A stretch of DNA of 64,000 nt. Origin: Paraniabella ginsengisoli (GTDB lineage Bacteria; Bacteroidota; Bacteroidia; Chitinophagales; Chitinophagaceae). Positions 47,453-58,219 of the stretch are shown here, one piece after another. The notes beneath the pieces were generated by a model, which saw only the letters and a list, made by a program, of their open reading frames with translations, had not been told where the DNA came from and did not search any database. The position numbers were made by a program, and so were the translations under genes. The stretch spans positions 124,001 to 188,000 of the forward strand of contig NZ_JAKWBL010000002.1 of NCBI RefSeq assembly GCF_022513635.1, written 5' to 3'. The stretch's first letter is position 1. Each line of letters opens with the position of its first letter.

Positions 47453-49609
47453 TTAATTCAGAAATATTTCGTCAAAAAATATCCAGGCCTTCTCGCCTTT
47501 ACCAGGATGCCAGTTGGGAAGACTTTTAACTTGTTTTACAATAAGTTTGATCACTTTTAGCCTGCTAATAGGGAACGTCGCCGTAAAATTTTCAAGGTGA
47601 GAAGAGCTGTTGGAAGTAGGTTGAAGGGGTGTTGTTTTGGAAAGTAATTGGAGCGATTCGGTGTTTTCGCCACCCCAAACCTGAATTTCAGCAGGTGGCA
47701 TAATATAGCTTCCTGCATCTACCAGCATATTGAAATTTACAGAACTAATATTTACCGGCTGTTTGAAAAGTAAATATGCCTCCAGGTTATTGTCTTTGTA
47801 ACCAACCCACTCAGCTGTATTGAAATTGGTGGATCCTAAAGTTTCATCAAAAAACGCTTTTCCCTTTTTAGCTTTAACAATATAACGTGGATTTGGATCT
47901 GTAAGCAAATGAATACTATCCGGCTTCAACCCACTTTTATAAAAACCGGAAGATGCGTTGTCACTGCTGATCCATCCTTTCAAAAAAACTTTTGCGTTGA
48001 CAATGGTAGATTTATTAATAGAAAAAGGTTTTTTATATACTGGCGAGCTTATGCTATCGGGTACAGAGCCGTCCAATGTGTACCTTGTACTGGCGCCACC
48101 GATCGGGCTTTTAATCGTTATAACTGAAGTCTTATTAAATATATTTTTATCCTTGTCAGCCTTTATAAATGGAGTAGGCAACTTAGCTATTACAGTATCA
48201 CCGTTATATCCCAAGCCAAAATTTGTGTTAGGAAAGTTTGCCTTTAACGATGCAACATCTTTATTAGAAATAGCCGTATTCCAAACTTTTACCGATTTCA
48301 ATGTTTTTACTTGCATTAAAGGCTTAAGCTGGTTGGCACTTACGCTTGTACCCGAAAGCGATAATTGCTTTAGATGTTTCAGGCTTGTTAAATATTTTAA
48401 TCCATCTCCTTTTATAGCTGTAAATGCCAGATTCAAATCTCTTAAATTAGTGAAGTTTCCAATTGCTTTCAGGTCTTCATCTTTAACCGGCATTTTAGCC
48501 AGGTGAAGGGAGACGATATTGTCTTTGATCTGGTCAAGATCTTTTAACTGTTCACTTTTAAACTGCGCCACTCCATAAAAGTTAACAGAAAGGGCCGGAG
48601 ATGCAGTAGCAAGCGGAGTGATCACTCTGTATTCGGTATTCAACTGGGTAATGGTGCCTTCATCTACGCTTGCAAAATCATACACTTCAACATCTGGAGA
48701 TTTAAAGAAGGTCGCAGCAAGTACTCGCAAGGAATCGTTGCCCGGTAATTCGATTACTTTTTTAGTAAAACTTGCTCCGTCTTTTATCCATAAATGTAAT
48801 ATACGAGCCTCTTCTTCTGTTAATTGTGGTTTTCCTTTAGGAGGCATGTGATCTTCATCATCAACAGGTAAATGAATGCGTTGCATCATCAGCCCCAAAT
48901 CAACAGCAGTAGTGTCCCACAACTTTCCGTTCTTCCCACCTTTAAGCAGCAGTTCTCTTGTTTCCATAATCAACTCGCCTTTGGCTTTACTGGTGTTGTG
49001 ACAGCTCATACATTTTTTTCAATAATAGGTTGAACGAGGTGCGCATAAATCACTGCGTCTTCCAAAGGAACAGCTGGCTGTTCGTTAGAAGCAAGTATTG
49101 GTGATAAAAGGAAATCTTCTCCATGTGTAATATTGGCACCTTTGTGACCGGCAATCAACAAAACGATCGTAGCGCATAGGCCAATAGCTGTGGTAGCTAT
49201 TTTTTTTTCGAATTGATTCTTTTAATCCATACCACATAAAGCTGATGAAGGCACAAGCTACACCAGTCCATTTATGAACATCAATGGCATTGCTCTCATA
49301 TCCTTCCTCTTTCGATAAGAAAAGCCCCATTAAAGCTGCCACTACCGTTGTAAGTGCAGCGGCAAGCAACAACCAGTCTGCAATGTCTTTTAACATTGCC
49401 TGCTTTGGTGATACAATAAGCATTTCGAAGAGAAATGCCAGCAACAATAAAACAATAGGAAAGTGCAGTACCAATGGATGCGCTCTTCCGAATGTCTGTA
49501 AAAACGTCGGTACTATAAATTGATTTCCAAAAATCAATAGAAAAAGTAAAAGGCAATTGAGAACGATACAAAAATTAAAAATGATACTTTGCCATTTCCA
49601 CTGCTTCAT
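47453..49609 (-). CDS. Multidomain membrane c-type cytochrome (DUF2231-like, PSCyt1, LRR, chitobiase-like), two frameshifts
   Basis: The repaired product is about 718 aa. Residues ~1-165 hold four membrane segments of DUF2231-like type (AHPLVLHFPIVLLLLAFL). Then comes a planctomycete-type cytochrome domain with heme motif CMSCHN (~200) and DHMPPKGKPQLTEEE. Leucine-rich repeats follow (NLRDLNLAFTAIKGDGLKYL, LKQLSLSGTS), then a chitobiase/beta-hexosaminidase C-terminal-like domain (TRYTLDGSVPDS) and a discoidin-like end. Breaks: 9-T run 49200-49208 (one base too many) and 7-T run 49013-49019 (one too few, giving EKKCMSCHN). It is the last gene of the cluster with NHL, DUF1501 and DUF1549 proteins. 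Confidence 0.82.
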
Positions 49610-49630
49610 ATACGATTTGTTTTCCTGTTA

Positions 49631-50653
49631 TTATACCAATTCTAATTTATATGGATAAACCTTACCCGAGTTCCATTGTGCTACATAAAGATTTTCTTCG
49701 TCATCGATACAAACGTCATGCGGATAATCAAACGCACGAACGCTTTGAGACATTTCCTGCAACTTACCAGATTCGTATGTTGGCTCGCTACCTGCAAGAT
49801 TTGATATTACTTTATTGTTTTTGTCAAGAATGGTAACAAAGCCGGATTTTTGTGATTGCCTATTATTGCTTTGTAAAACGGCTGCGTATAAAAAATCGCC
49901 ATGTATTACCGGGCGACAAACCCAGGCTCCCGGCATCTCAATGGTATCAATATAAACTCCGTCTAATGTAAATCTCTTGAAAGCATTTTGTTGTCTTGAT
50001 GTTACTATAAGAATAGGTTTTTTGTTTCGATTGTCAATACAAATGCCATGCGCATTGAGTAGGTGTTGAGGCTGATCGCCTTTGCCGCCAAAATGCCTGA
50101 TGTATGCTCCTTTATGATTGTATTGGATCACAAAATCTTTTCCATATCCGTCTACCACGTAAATGTCTCCGTTTGGTGCAATAGCTGTTTCTGTAGGAAC
50201 ATATTCTTCAGGCTTTGTGTACTGTCCGGTTTCTTTAGGATAATCAAGCGTTAATAATACTTTGCCATCGATAGTTGTTTTAACAACCTGATGGCGTTTA
50301 TTGTCGCAAATAAAAAGCACATCTTTTCCGTTTTCATTAAACAGCGTAAGCCCGTGTGCGCCGGGATATTCAGTTCCCCATGAGCTAAGGTATTTGCCGT
50401 TTTTATCATAAATAATTACATTGTTTTTGGTTTCATTCGTAAGCAGCAAAATGCGGCCTTTACTATCCTGTACCATTTCATGGCAATCATTAACCGGATT
50501 TTTGGCTACATCAGCACGGCTCCACTTGGTATTGATTTTATATCGTTTGCTTCCGTGTCCCAAAATCACATCGTTCTTTATCAACCATTCTGGTACACAC
50601 ATAGCACCTGTTACGCTTAAAGCAGTATTTTGCAGAAATGTTTTCCTGTTCAT
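49631..50653 (-). CDS. NHL-repeat six-bladed beta-propeller protein
   Basis: 340 aa. The start MNRKTFLQNTALSVTGAM resembles a weak twin-arginine or Sec signal. The rest is NHL-type beta-propeller blades: CHEMVQDSKGRILLLTN, GAHGLTLFNENGKDVLF, PTETAIAPNGDIYVVDGYG, AHGICIDNRNKKPILIV and PHDVCIDDEENLYVAQWN. No catalytic residues are evident; peptidylglycine lyase-like propellers look similar. It lies between the multidomain cytochrome and DUF1501 genes on the same strand, so the four genes probably form one operon. Confidence 0.85.
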   Translation of the reverse strand: MNRKTFLQNTALSVTGAMCVPEWLIKNDVILGHGSKRYKINTKWSRADVAKNPVNDCHEMVQDSKGRILLLTNETKNNVIIYDKNGKYLSSWGTEYPGAHGLTLFNENGKDVLFICDNKRHQVVKTTIDGKVLLTLDYPKETGQYTKPEEYVPTETAIAPNGDIYVVDGYGKDFVIQYNHKGAYIRHFGGKGDQPQHLLNAHGICIDNRNKKPILIVTSRQQNAFKRFTLDGVYIDTIEMPGAWVCRPVIHGDFLYAAVLQSNNRQSQKSGFVTILDKNNKVISNLAGSEPTYESGKLQEMSQSVRAFDYPHDVCIDDEENLYVAQWNSGKVYPYKLELV

Positions 50654-50658
50654 ATTTT

Positions 50659-50724
50659 TAGTTGACAGATGACAGATAATAGATGGACAGTCTTGTCAAC
50701 CGTCAACTATCATTTGTCATCTTG
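50659..50724. repeat. GACAG/CTGTC palindromic repeat in the cytochrome cluster
   Basis: AGTTGACAGATGACAG on the left and GTCAACTATCATTTGTCATC on the right form a loose palindrome. It fills the gap between the NHL and DUF1501 genes. Confidence 0.55.
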
Positions 50725-50726
50725 AA

Positions 50727-52172
50727 TTAAGCAATCAAATCTTTTGCAACTTTTCCCGCTACATCTGTTAACCGGTAACGGCGCCCCAGATGTTTATACA
50801 CCAGCTTTTCATGGTCAAGTCCCATTAAATGAAGAGCTGTTGCATGAAAATCATGTACGTGAATTGGATTTGATACAATGTTGTAACCAAACTCATCTGT
50901 TTCTCCATATACCCCTGGCTTTACGCCACCGCCAGCCATCCACATAGTAAAGCAGCGCGGATGATGGTCGCGACCATAGCTGGTTGCTGTCAATGGTCCC
51001 TGGCTATAATTCGTACGCCCAAACTCTCCGCCCCAGATCACCAGCGTTTCGTCAAGCATACCTCTTTGTTTAAGATCGGTTACCAGGGCTGCCGATGCCT
51101 GATCTGTATCTTTACATTGGCCTTTCATTTCATTTGGCAGGTTGCCGTGCGAGTCCCAGCCCTGGTGATATATTTGCACAAAGCGCACTCCGCTTTCAGA
51201 TAACTTTCTTGCCAGCAAACAATTGGCAGCATAAGTGCCCGGAACCAGACATTCCGGCCCATAAAGTTTAATGATCGATTCTGGTTCTTTACTAAGATCG
51301 GTAACCTCTGGCACGGCAGTTTGCATGCGATAGGCCATTTCGTACTGTTGTATCTTTGCTTTTATTTCCGGATCGCCTGCGTCCTCAAAACCCTCGTTAT
51401 TTAATTCAGCAAGATTATCAAGCATTTTTCTTCTTTCTTCTTTAGCCATTCCATCTGGATCATTCAGATATAGAACAGGATTTTCGCCATTACTAAATTG
51501 CACGCCCTGGTGAATCGAATCTAAAAATCCATTGCTCCAAAGTTTTGAATATACGCCCTGGCCATTTCCTTTTCCTTTAGAAAGCAGTACGCAATAAGCC
51601 GGGAGATTCTTGTTCTCGCTACCCAACCCATAGCTTAGCCAGGCTCCCATACTAGGACGGTTGCCTACCTGGGCGCCCGTTTGAAAAAACGTAAGGGCCG
51701 GATCGTGATTAATCGCATCAGTGTGGATGCTTTTGATAATACACAAATCATCTACAATCTTTGAAGTAGGGAAGCAGTTCACTCACCCATACGCCGTTTT
51801 GTCCATATTGATCAAAATTAAAAACACTGCCGGCCAGCGGAAATTTGGCCTGATTAGCTGTCATGCCCGTAAGCCTTTGCCCTTGTCGTATGGATTCCGG
51901 CAGATCCTGACCTTGCATTTCGCGCAATTTGGGCTTGGGATCAAAAGTCTCTAATTGAGATGGACCTCCGTTTTGAAACAGGTATATAATGCGCTTTGCT
52001 TTAGGAGCAAAATGCGGCAGGCCTGATATAATTGCTTCTTCGGTATCTTTTGCTGAAAAAAATCTGGAATTAATAAACTGCCCAATGCAGCACCTCCAAT
52101 ACCCATTCCCAACTTAGTCAGAAACCGGCGGCGGTTTACATTAAGACTGTGCTCTATAATTTCTTTTTCCAT
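50727..52172 (-). CDS. DUF1501 protein with twin-arginine signal, two frameshifts
   Basis: About 482 aa after repair. The start is ATG at 52172; a TTG at 52193 would add seven residues. A twin-arginine signal is visible ([19 protein letters not shown]). The body is DUF1501, an alkaline-phosphatase-like fold common in planctomycetes: [19 protein letters not shown] in the gap frame, [31 protein letters not shown] and [13 protein letters not shown]. Breaks: 7-A run 52056-52062 and around 51765-51772. DUF1501 proteins are exported and occur with DUF1549/DUF1553 partners, as here; function is unknown. Confidence 0.85.
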
Positions 52173-52183
52173 TTTATTTTTTT

Positions 52184-52215
52184 GGTCCGTCAACTTTTAT
52201 CTGTCACTGTCATCT
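52184..52215. repeat. GACAG/CTGTC repeat fragment
   Basis: GTCCGTCAACTTTTATCTGT then CACTGTCATC resembles the right half of the element at 50659. It lies between the DUF1501 and DUF1549 genes. Confidence 0.45.
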
Positions 52216-52219
52216 AATA

Positions 52220-54543
52220 TTACACTTTCACTATGGCCTCTTCCATGTTGTAGATCATGGTTATCACACGCATCAGGGCAGCGGTTTTAGCAATATCTGT
52301 AGGATTGCCTTTGTGGGGATATTCACCAACATCAATTACGTTTTGTGCCACTTCTTTCTTCTTGCTAAATAGGTTTAGCTGATCTTTATAATATTTTTTC
52401 AATATGTCAAGTTCTTTAGTCTCTGGCTGGCGGCAGATGATACTTTGAAACGCTGTATTAATAGCTTTATCCGCATCTTTTTCTTTTTCAGAAAGATTTT
52501 CCGCAAACACCCTTGATGCTTCAAGTACGGTAGGGTCGTTCATCATTACCAGGGCCTGAAGCGGTGTGCTGGTATTGGTTCTTTGCACCTCACATTGATC
52601 GCGGTTGCTGGCATCGAAAATAATCATCGAAGGTGGAGGTACCGTAAGTTTGATAAACGTGTAAATACCTCTTCTATATAAATCTTCGCCATTATCCTGT
52701 CGATAAACGGTCAGTGTTCCGCGTCCTGAAGTTGCACCTTCCCAAAGTCCTTTAGGTTGATAAGGTTTTACGCTTGGTCCACCAATTTCTTTGATCAATA
52801 ATCCGCTGCTTCCTAACACCATGTCCCGGATAGTTTCTGCCTGAAGCCTGATGCGTGGAGCGCGGGCATAGAAAAGGTTATCGGGGTCTTTTTCTAAATG
52901 TTCTTTTTTAATATTAGATGATTGCCGGTAAGTGGCAGACATTAGTATCTTTTTGATCAGTCTTTTTATATCCCATTTATGTTCCATAAAGTCAACAGCC
53001 AGCCAATCAAGAAGCTCGGGATGGGTTGGAAGGTTTCCCTGCATTCCAAAATCACCTATGGATTTAACAATGCCTTTTCCAAAAAGCTGTTCCCACATCT
53101 GGTTTACAAATACGCGAGCTGTAAGTGGATTTCTTTTGTCTATTGTCCATTTTGCAAGGCCTAACCTGTTTTTAGGATATTTAGTTGTATCAAAATCCAT
53201 TACTGCAGGTAGTGCGCCAGCTGTAACTACTTCACCATGCTGGTCATATACACCTCTTTCCAAAATATAGGTTGTGCGCATAGTGTCCTCCAGTTCTCCC
53301 ATTACCGACACCTGTATGGTGCCCGTATCTTTTCGGTTGATAAATTTTAGCAGGTTCTTAGTATCGTAATCAGAGAGTTTTAGAATTGGGGTTTTAGCAG
53401 GTTCGGAACCCACCAATCCTTCGAGTCCCTTTTCTTTGCTGTTATTAAAAAAGGCAAACATTTTATAATAATCTTTCTGCGAAATGGGATCATATTTATG
53501 GTCGTGACATTGGGCACATTCAACTGTAAGGCCCAATACACCTTTTGTGTAAGTTTTTACCTTATCTAAATTATACTCAACCCTGTATTCTTCGGGAATT
53601 ACACCACCTTCTTCGGTATATTTATGATTGCGCAAAAATGCTGTAGCCAGAGTTTTTTCTTTTGATGAGTCGGGCAACATATCGCCTGCAAGCTGCCATG
53701 TCAGGAATTGATCATAAGGCATGTTTTTATTAAAGGCATGAATTACCCAATCGCGGTAGGGCCATTGCGTTCTGCGGTCATCATCCTGGTACCCATAACT
53801 GTCTGCATACCTGGAAACATCTAACCAATGGATGGCCATTTTTTCTCCAAACTGAGGACTAGCCATCAACTTGTCAATTGCTTTTTCATAAGCATCTTCG
53901 CTTTTGTCTGCGTCATATTGTTTCTGCAGCTGTAAATTGGGTAAAAGGCCGGTAAGGTCTAATGATATTCTTTTTAGCAGGGTTTCTTTATCAGCTTCTT
54001 CGCTGGGACTAAAATCTTTTAATTGCATTTTATCCGCAATAAAATAATCAATCTCGTTTCTGGCCCAGTCTTTATCGTCAATTTCAGGTAATGTTGCTTT
54101 TTCAGGGGATGTAAAGGCCCAATGTTTTTCATATTTAGCCCCCTGCTCTATCCACTTCGTTAATACGGTTATTTCTTGCTCGCTTAATAAACCCAAGTGA
54201 GACTCCGGCGTTGGCATTTGATAGGCAGGATCGGTAGAAGTGATCCTTTTTATAAGTTCTGAAGAATCGGGTTTGCCAGGAACAATAGCAAATGCACCTT
54301 TGGTTTCTTTTAATGGCGCTTTGGCAAATTGTTCAATATCCAGACGAAATCCTGCTTCCTGTTTGTTTTTATCAGGCCCGTGACAGGCAAAGCATTTGTC
54401 TGAAAGTATCGGACGGACATCATAGTTATAACTAATCTTATCTGATTTCGCTATTTTTTTGATTTGTTTTCGCAAGCAGAAATAGCAAATAGGAGAGTTA
54501 CTGCTACTATAATAATAGATGCAATTGCAATCTGAAGTTTCAT
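52220..54543 (-). CDS. Planctomycete-type cytochrome with DUF1549 and DUF1553 domains, one frameshift
   Basis: The repaired product is about 774 aa. It starts at MKLQIAIASIIIVAV with lipobox Cys24 (FAISAC). The signal lies in another frame: one added base at the 7-T run 54454-54460 joins ENKSKK to IAKSDKISYNYDV. Domain order: cytochrome with heme motif CFACHGPDK (~51), DUF1549 (~155-365; DWARNEIDYFIADKM, HWLDVSRYADSYGYQ, ECAQCHDHKYDPISQKDYY with a second CxxCH) and DUF1553 (~445-690; MWEQLFGKGIVKSIGDFG). These lipoproteins are probably periplasmic redox proteins of unknown substrate. It is the first gene of the cluster. Confidence 0.88.
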
Positions 54544-55027
54544 CCCACTAAAGGTAATGCATATTTTTTGGACTATTTTCATATATAAATTGCGTGTTTT
54601 GGAAGGCGAAAGCTTTGCGAGCTAATTAGCATTCCCATAATAATGCAATCGAAGATTCTTGTAAAATTACCTGTTATATCCATTTTTATAAATGGACTTT
54701 ACTGTAAAAATGATGGATTATGCTATGATAATATGCATTTTATTGTTAAGAGGTCGATAGCTTGGAATAGAAAAAAACAAATCCCCTTCAGCCAAAAGTG
54801 TAACAAACTAATTTGAGAGTAAGGTATAAATCTCTTAAAAACGCTGCTATCTTATTTTTTAATCAATTGATAATAAATTATTTATTTAATATTTATATAA
54901 TATCTAGCTCATTTAAAAAGAGAATGAAACAGGAACAGCACTCGTTTTATAAGTTGTATGCTTTGAGTGCATGACTGATAATAAAATTTAATCTATTAGT
55001 TGTTTATATTACCTTTGCAGTCTTTTT
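54544..55027 (+). promoter_or_regulatory. AT-rich intergenic region with the DEAD-helicase promoter
   Basis: About 480 bases between divergent genes with no ORF or repeat that I can support. At 55010-55017 is TACCTTTG, matching TAnnTTTG, with TTTA at 54987-54990 exactly 19 bases before it (consensus TTTG). That would start the message only a few bases before the helicase ATG at 55028. Confidence 0.5.
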
Positions 55028-56680
55028 ATGATAACATTTGAATCGTTAGGGATTGAGGAAGGATTACTTCAATCTCTTGAAACCATTGGTTTCGTTACCC
55101 CAACCCCAATACAAGAACAAGCTATTCCAGTTTTACTACAAGGAACAAAAGATTTTGTGGGTTTGGCGCAAACAGGCACAGGTAAAACTGCGGCATTTGG
55201 TTTGCCATTAATACAGTTAATTGATAAAAGCCAGCGCATACCACAGGCGTTAATTATATGTCCAACAAGAGAACTATGCCTGCAAATAACGACCGATCTC
55301 GAAAAATTTGCCGGTAAAAGCAAAGTAGGTATAACTGCCGTATATGGAGGAACATCTATAACCCTGCAGATTCGCGATTTGAAAAGAGGTACGCATGTGG
55401 TAGTTGCTACTCCGGGCAGATTAATAGATCTTATCGAAAGGAAAGCAATTAATCTGGAAGATATCAATTACGTAGTTCTTGATGAGGCAGATGAAATGCT
55501 GAACATGGGCTTTAAAGAGGATATTGAATTTATTCTTAAAGAAACCGTGAATCGCCACAGTATGTGGTTGTTTAGTGCCACCATGCCCCCTGAAATTCGT
55601 CAGGTAAGCAAGCGCTTTATGGATAAGCCGGCAGAAATTTCTGTTGGCAAAATGAATTCTACTAATAGTAATATCGATCATCAGTATGTTTCAACGCAGC
55701 ATGTAAACCGTTACGAAACATTAAAACGGATTATCGATTTTAATCCTGGTATTTATGGAATTATTTTTACCAGAACAAAAGCCGACGCTCAAAATATAAC
55801 CGAACAATTAGTACGTGAAGGTTATGATATAGATGCATTGCACGGAGATTTGACACAGGCGCAGCGTGATAAAGTGATGGGTCGTTTCCGCGAAAAATCG
55901 TTGCAATTATTGATTGCTACTGATGTAGCAGCACGAGGAATTGATGTGAAGGATATCACGCACGTAATTAATTATGAATTGCCGGACGACACTGAGGTGT
56001 ACACGCATAGAAGCGGACGAACAGGTAGGGCTGGGAAAAGTGGAGTTTCTACTTCTATCGTTACACCCAGAGAAGTATATCGTTTAAGACAAATTGAAAA
56101 GCTGGTAAATAATAAGTTTCATAAAATGGATATACCAAGTGGCAAAGATGTTTGCCGCAAGCAGTTTTTCCATTTTATTGATAAGATGTTGAAGGCTGAT
56201 ATTAGCCACGGTGAATACGAAACTTATCTTCCTGTGTTGAAAGAAAAGTTTGAAGGCGTTGAAAAAGAAGAAATCTTACAGCGCGTGGCAGCATTAGAGT
56301 TTGACAGATTTTTGAAGTATTATGAAAACGCCGCTGATCTTAACCAGCGCAATGACAGGGAAAGAGATGCGAAAGGGCCTCGTGAAAGACAAACTGGTAA
56401 ACCATTTGCAAGAAACGGAAATTATCAACGCTTGTTTGTAAATCTGGGAACTAAAGATGGTTTTTATAAAGCCAGCTTCCTTCAGTTTATACTTGATATG
56501 AGCGGGTTGAAAAAAGACGTATTGGGCAATATCGATATGAAAGAAATGAATAGCTGGGTTGAAATCGATCCTGCTGCCGGTAAAAAAATGATCCAGGCAA
56601 TGGACGGAAAAAACTATCGTGGTAGAAAAATCCGTATGAATGATGCGGCCACTGGCGGCGGCGGCGGAAGACGTAAATAA
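55028..56680 (+). CDS. DEAD-box RNA helicase with DbpA-type RNA-binding C-terminus
   Basis: 550 aa. Q motif and GFVTPTPIQEQAIP at ~22-35; Walker A AQTGTGKTAAFG (~45); PTRELCLQ; DEADEML (~152); FSATMP; HRSGRTGRAGKSG in the second RecA domain (~322). Residues ~465-545 form a DbpA/CsdA RNA-binding domain (YQRLFVNLGTKDGFYKASF ... KNYRGRKIRMNDA). Likely roles are ribosome assembly or cold-shock RNA remodelling, as for DeaD/CsdA. A terminator follows. Confidence 0.93.
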   Translation: MITFESLGIEEGLLQSLETIGFVTPTPIQEQAIPVLLQGTKDFVGLAQTGTGKTAAFGLPLIQLIDKSQRIPQALIICPTRELCLQITTDLEKFAGKSKVGITAVYGGTSITLQIRDLKRGTHVVVATPGRLIDLIERKAINLEDINYVVLDEADEMLNMGFKEDIEFILKETVNRHSMWLFSATMPPEIRQVSKRFMDKPAEISVGKMNSTNSNIDHQYVSTQHVNRYETLKRIIDFNPGIYGIIFTRTKADAQNITEQLVREGYDIDALHGDLTQAQRDKVMGRFREKSLQLLIATDVAARGIDVKDITHVINYELPDDTEVYTHRSGRTGRAGKSGVSTSIVTPREVYRLRQIEKLVNNKFHKMDIPSGKDVCRKQFFHFIDKMLKADISHGEYETYLPVLKEKFEGVEKEEILQRVAALEFDRFLKYYENAADLNQRNDRERDAKGPRERQTGKPFARNGNYQRLFVNLGTKDGFYKASFLQFILDMSGLKKDVLGNIDMKEMNSWVEIDPAAGKKMIQAMDGKNYRGRKIRMNDAATGGGGGRRK

Positions 56681-56703
56681 ACATATCACAAAATAATTAT
56701 TAC

Positions 56704-56730
56704 GCCGGAGCAGTTTGTTCCGGCTTTTTT
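56704..56730 (+). terminator. Terminator after the DEAD-box helicase gene
   Basis: GCCGGA-GCAGTTTGT-TCCGGC followed by six T. Confidence 0.88.
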
Positions 56731-56806
56731 GTGACTATACTTGAACTGCATCAACTTTTATTTATGATAAAATACCATGCATTATATTTATAGAAACAAA
56801 AGCTGT

Positions 56807-57961
56807 ATGAATTTTGAATTAACCGAAGAGCAACTGATAATACAAAAAGCCGCCCGCGATTTTGCACAAAGCGTATGCCTGCCTGGCGTTATTGAGCGGG
56901 ATGAGCAACAAAAATTTCCAAAGGAACAAATTTCTCAACTTGCCGATCTTGGTTTTTTAGGCATGATGGTGCCAGAAAAATATGGAGGAGCAGGCATGGA
57001 TACGATCAGTTATGTATTGGCGATGGAAGAAATATCAAAAGTTGATGCAAGTGTTAGTGTGTGCATGAGCGTGAATAATAGCCTTGTTTGTTATGGATTG
57101 GAAGCTTATGGAACGGAAGCGCAAAAGCAAAAATACCTGACACCTTTAGCGCAAGGGAAAAAAGATGGTGAATTATATATCGGTGCATTTATGCTAAGCG
57201 AACCGGAAGCCGGCAGCGACGCCACTTCGCAGCGAACAACTGCCGAAGATAAAGGAGATTATTATTTACTGAATGGTACAAAAAACTGGATCACCAATGG
57301 CAGTTCAGCATCTGTATATTTAGTAATGGCACAAACTGATATGGCTAAAGGATCGAAAGGGATAAATACGCTTATTGTTGAGAAAGATTGGCCTGGAGTG
57401 ACGGTTGGTGCAAAAGAAAATAAATTAGGTATTCGCGGTAGCGATACGCACACGGTTATGTTTACTGATGTGAAAGTGCCGAAAGAAAACAGGGTGGGAG
57501 ATGATGGCTTTGGTTTTGCATTTGCCATGAAGACTTTGGCCGGAGGCCGTATTGGCATTGCATCCCAAGCTCTAGGCATCGCATCCGGCGCTTATGAATT
57601 GGCTAAAGAATATGCAAAAACACGTAAAGCCTTTGGAACAGAAATTATGAACCACCAGGCTATTGCGTTTAAGCTAGCTGACATGCATATGAAAATTGAT
57701 GCTGCCAGGTTGCTTTGTTTAAAGGCTGCCTGGGAAAAAGACAATCATAAAGATTACACTATCAGTTCATCTATGGCTAAACTATATTCCTCTGAAACAG
57801 CGATGTGGACTGCAATTGAAGCAGTTCAGGTGCATGGCGGTTATGGTTATGTAAAAGAATACCATGTGGAACGCCTGATGCGCGATGCAAAAATTACACA
57901 GATTTATGAAGGTACCAGCGAAGTGCAGCGTATTGTTATTAGCCGCGGGATTTTGAAATAA
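56807..57961 (+). CDS. Acyl-CoA dehydrogenase
   Basis: 384 aa from MNFELTEEQLIIQKAAR; an upstream in-frame ATG at 56777 would add ten unrelated residues. It carries the family signatures AFMLSEPEAGSDATSQR (flavin and substrate binding), QAIAFKLADMHMKIDAARLL, VHGGYGYVKEYHVERLMRDA and QIYEGTSEVQRIVISR, with the catalytic base glutamate in YEGTSE as in short- and medium-chain members. It introduces the double bond in acyl-CoA using FAD and passes electrons to ETF. Chain length is not assigned. Confidence 0.93.
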   Translation: MNFELTEEQLIIQKAARDFAQSVCLPGVIERDEQQKFPKEQISQLADLGFLGMMVPEKYGGAGMDTISYVLAMEEISKVDASVSVCMSVNNSLVCYGLEAYGTEAQKQKYLTPLAQGKKDGELYIGAFMLSEPEAGSDATSQRTTAEDKGDYYLLNGTKNWITNGSSASVYLVMAQTDMAKGSKGINTLIVEKDWPGVTVGAKENKLGIRGSDTHTVMFTDVKVPKENRVGDDGFGFAFAMKTLAGGRIGIASQALGIASGAYELAKEYAKTRKAFGTEIMNHQAIAFKLADMHMKIDAARLLCLKAAWEKDNHKDYTISSSMAKLYSSETAMWTAIEAVQVHGGYGYVKEYHVERLMRDAKITQIYEGTSEVQRIVISRGILK

Positions 57962-58024
57962 TCTGAACTATGTTCCGAAAGTATTTGGGATGATTTATAT
58001 GATTGGGCGGATCATCACCAATAT

Positions 58025-58130
58025 GACATCCCAGGTTTTTAACTTGGGATGTCTTATTCGGAGCGTACATATAGGATGAGCAATATTGTGATGCACAAGC
58101 GAGCGTGGCAAGGAAGATGAGTTATATTTA
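58025..58130 (+). repeat. Hairpin-tail repeat, copy E (degenerate)
   Basis: The head is a palindrome at 58025-58053 (GACATCCCAGGTT-TTT-AACTTGGGATGTC, one G-T pair). The tail reads ATTCGGAGCGTACATATAGGATG ... GGCAAGGAAGATGA, matching the arrangement and several blocks of copies B and D. Confidence 0.65.
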
Positions 58131-58219
58131 CAGCCGATTCAATAAAGTTGAAACAAATCCATTGAAAAAACTGAAATGAAAAGATCGTGATTTAGATATT
58201 ACATATCTACATTTGCCTC

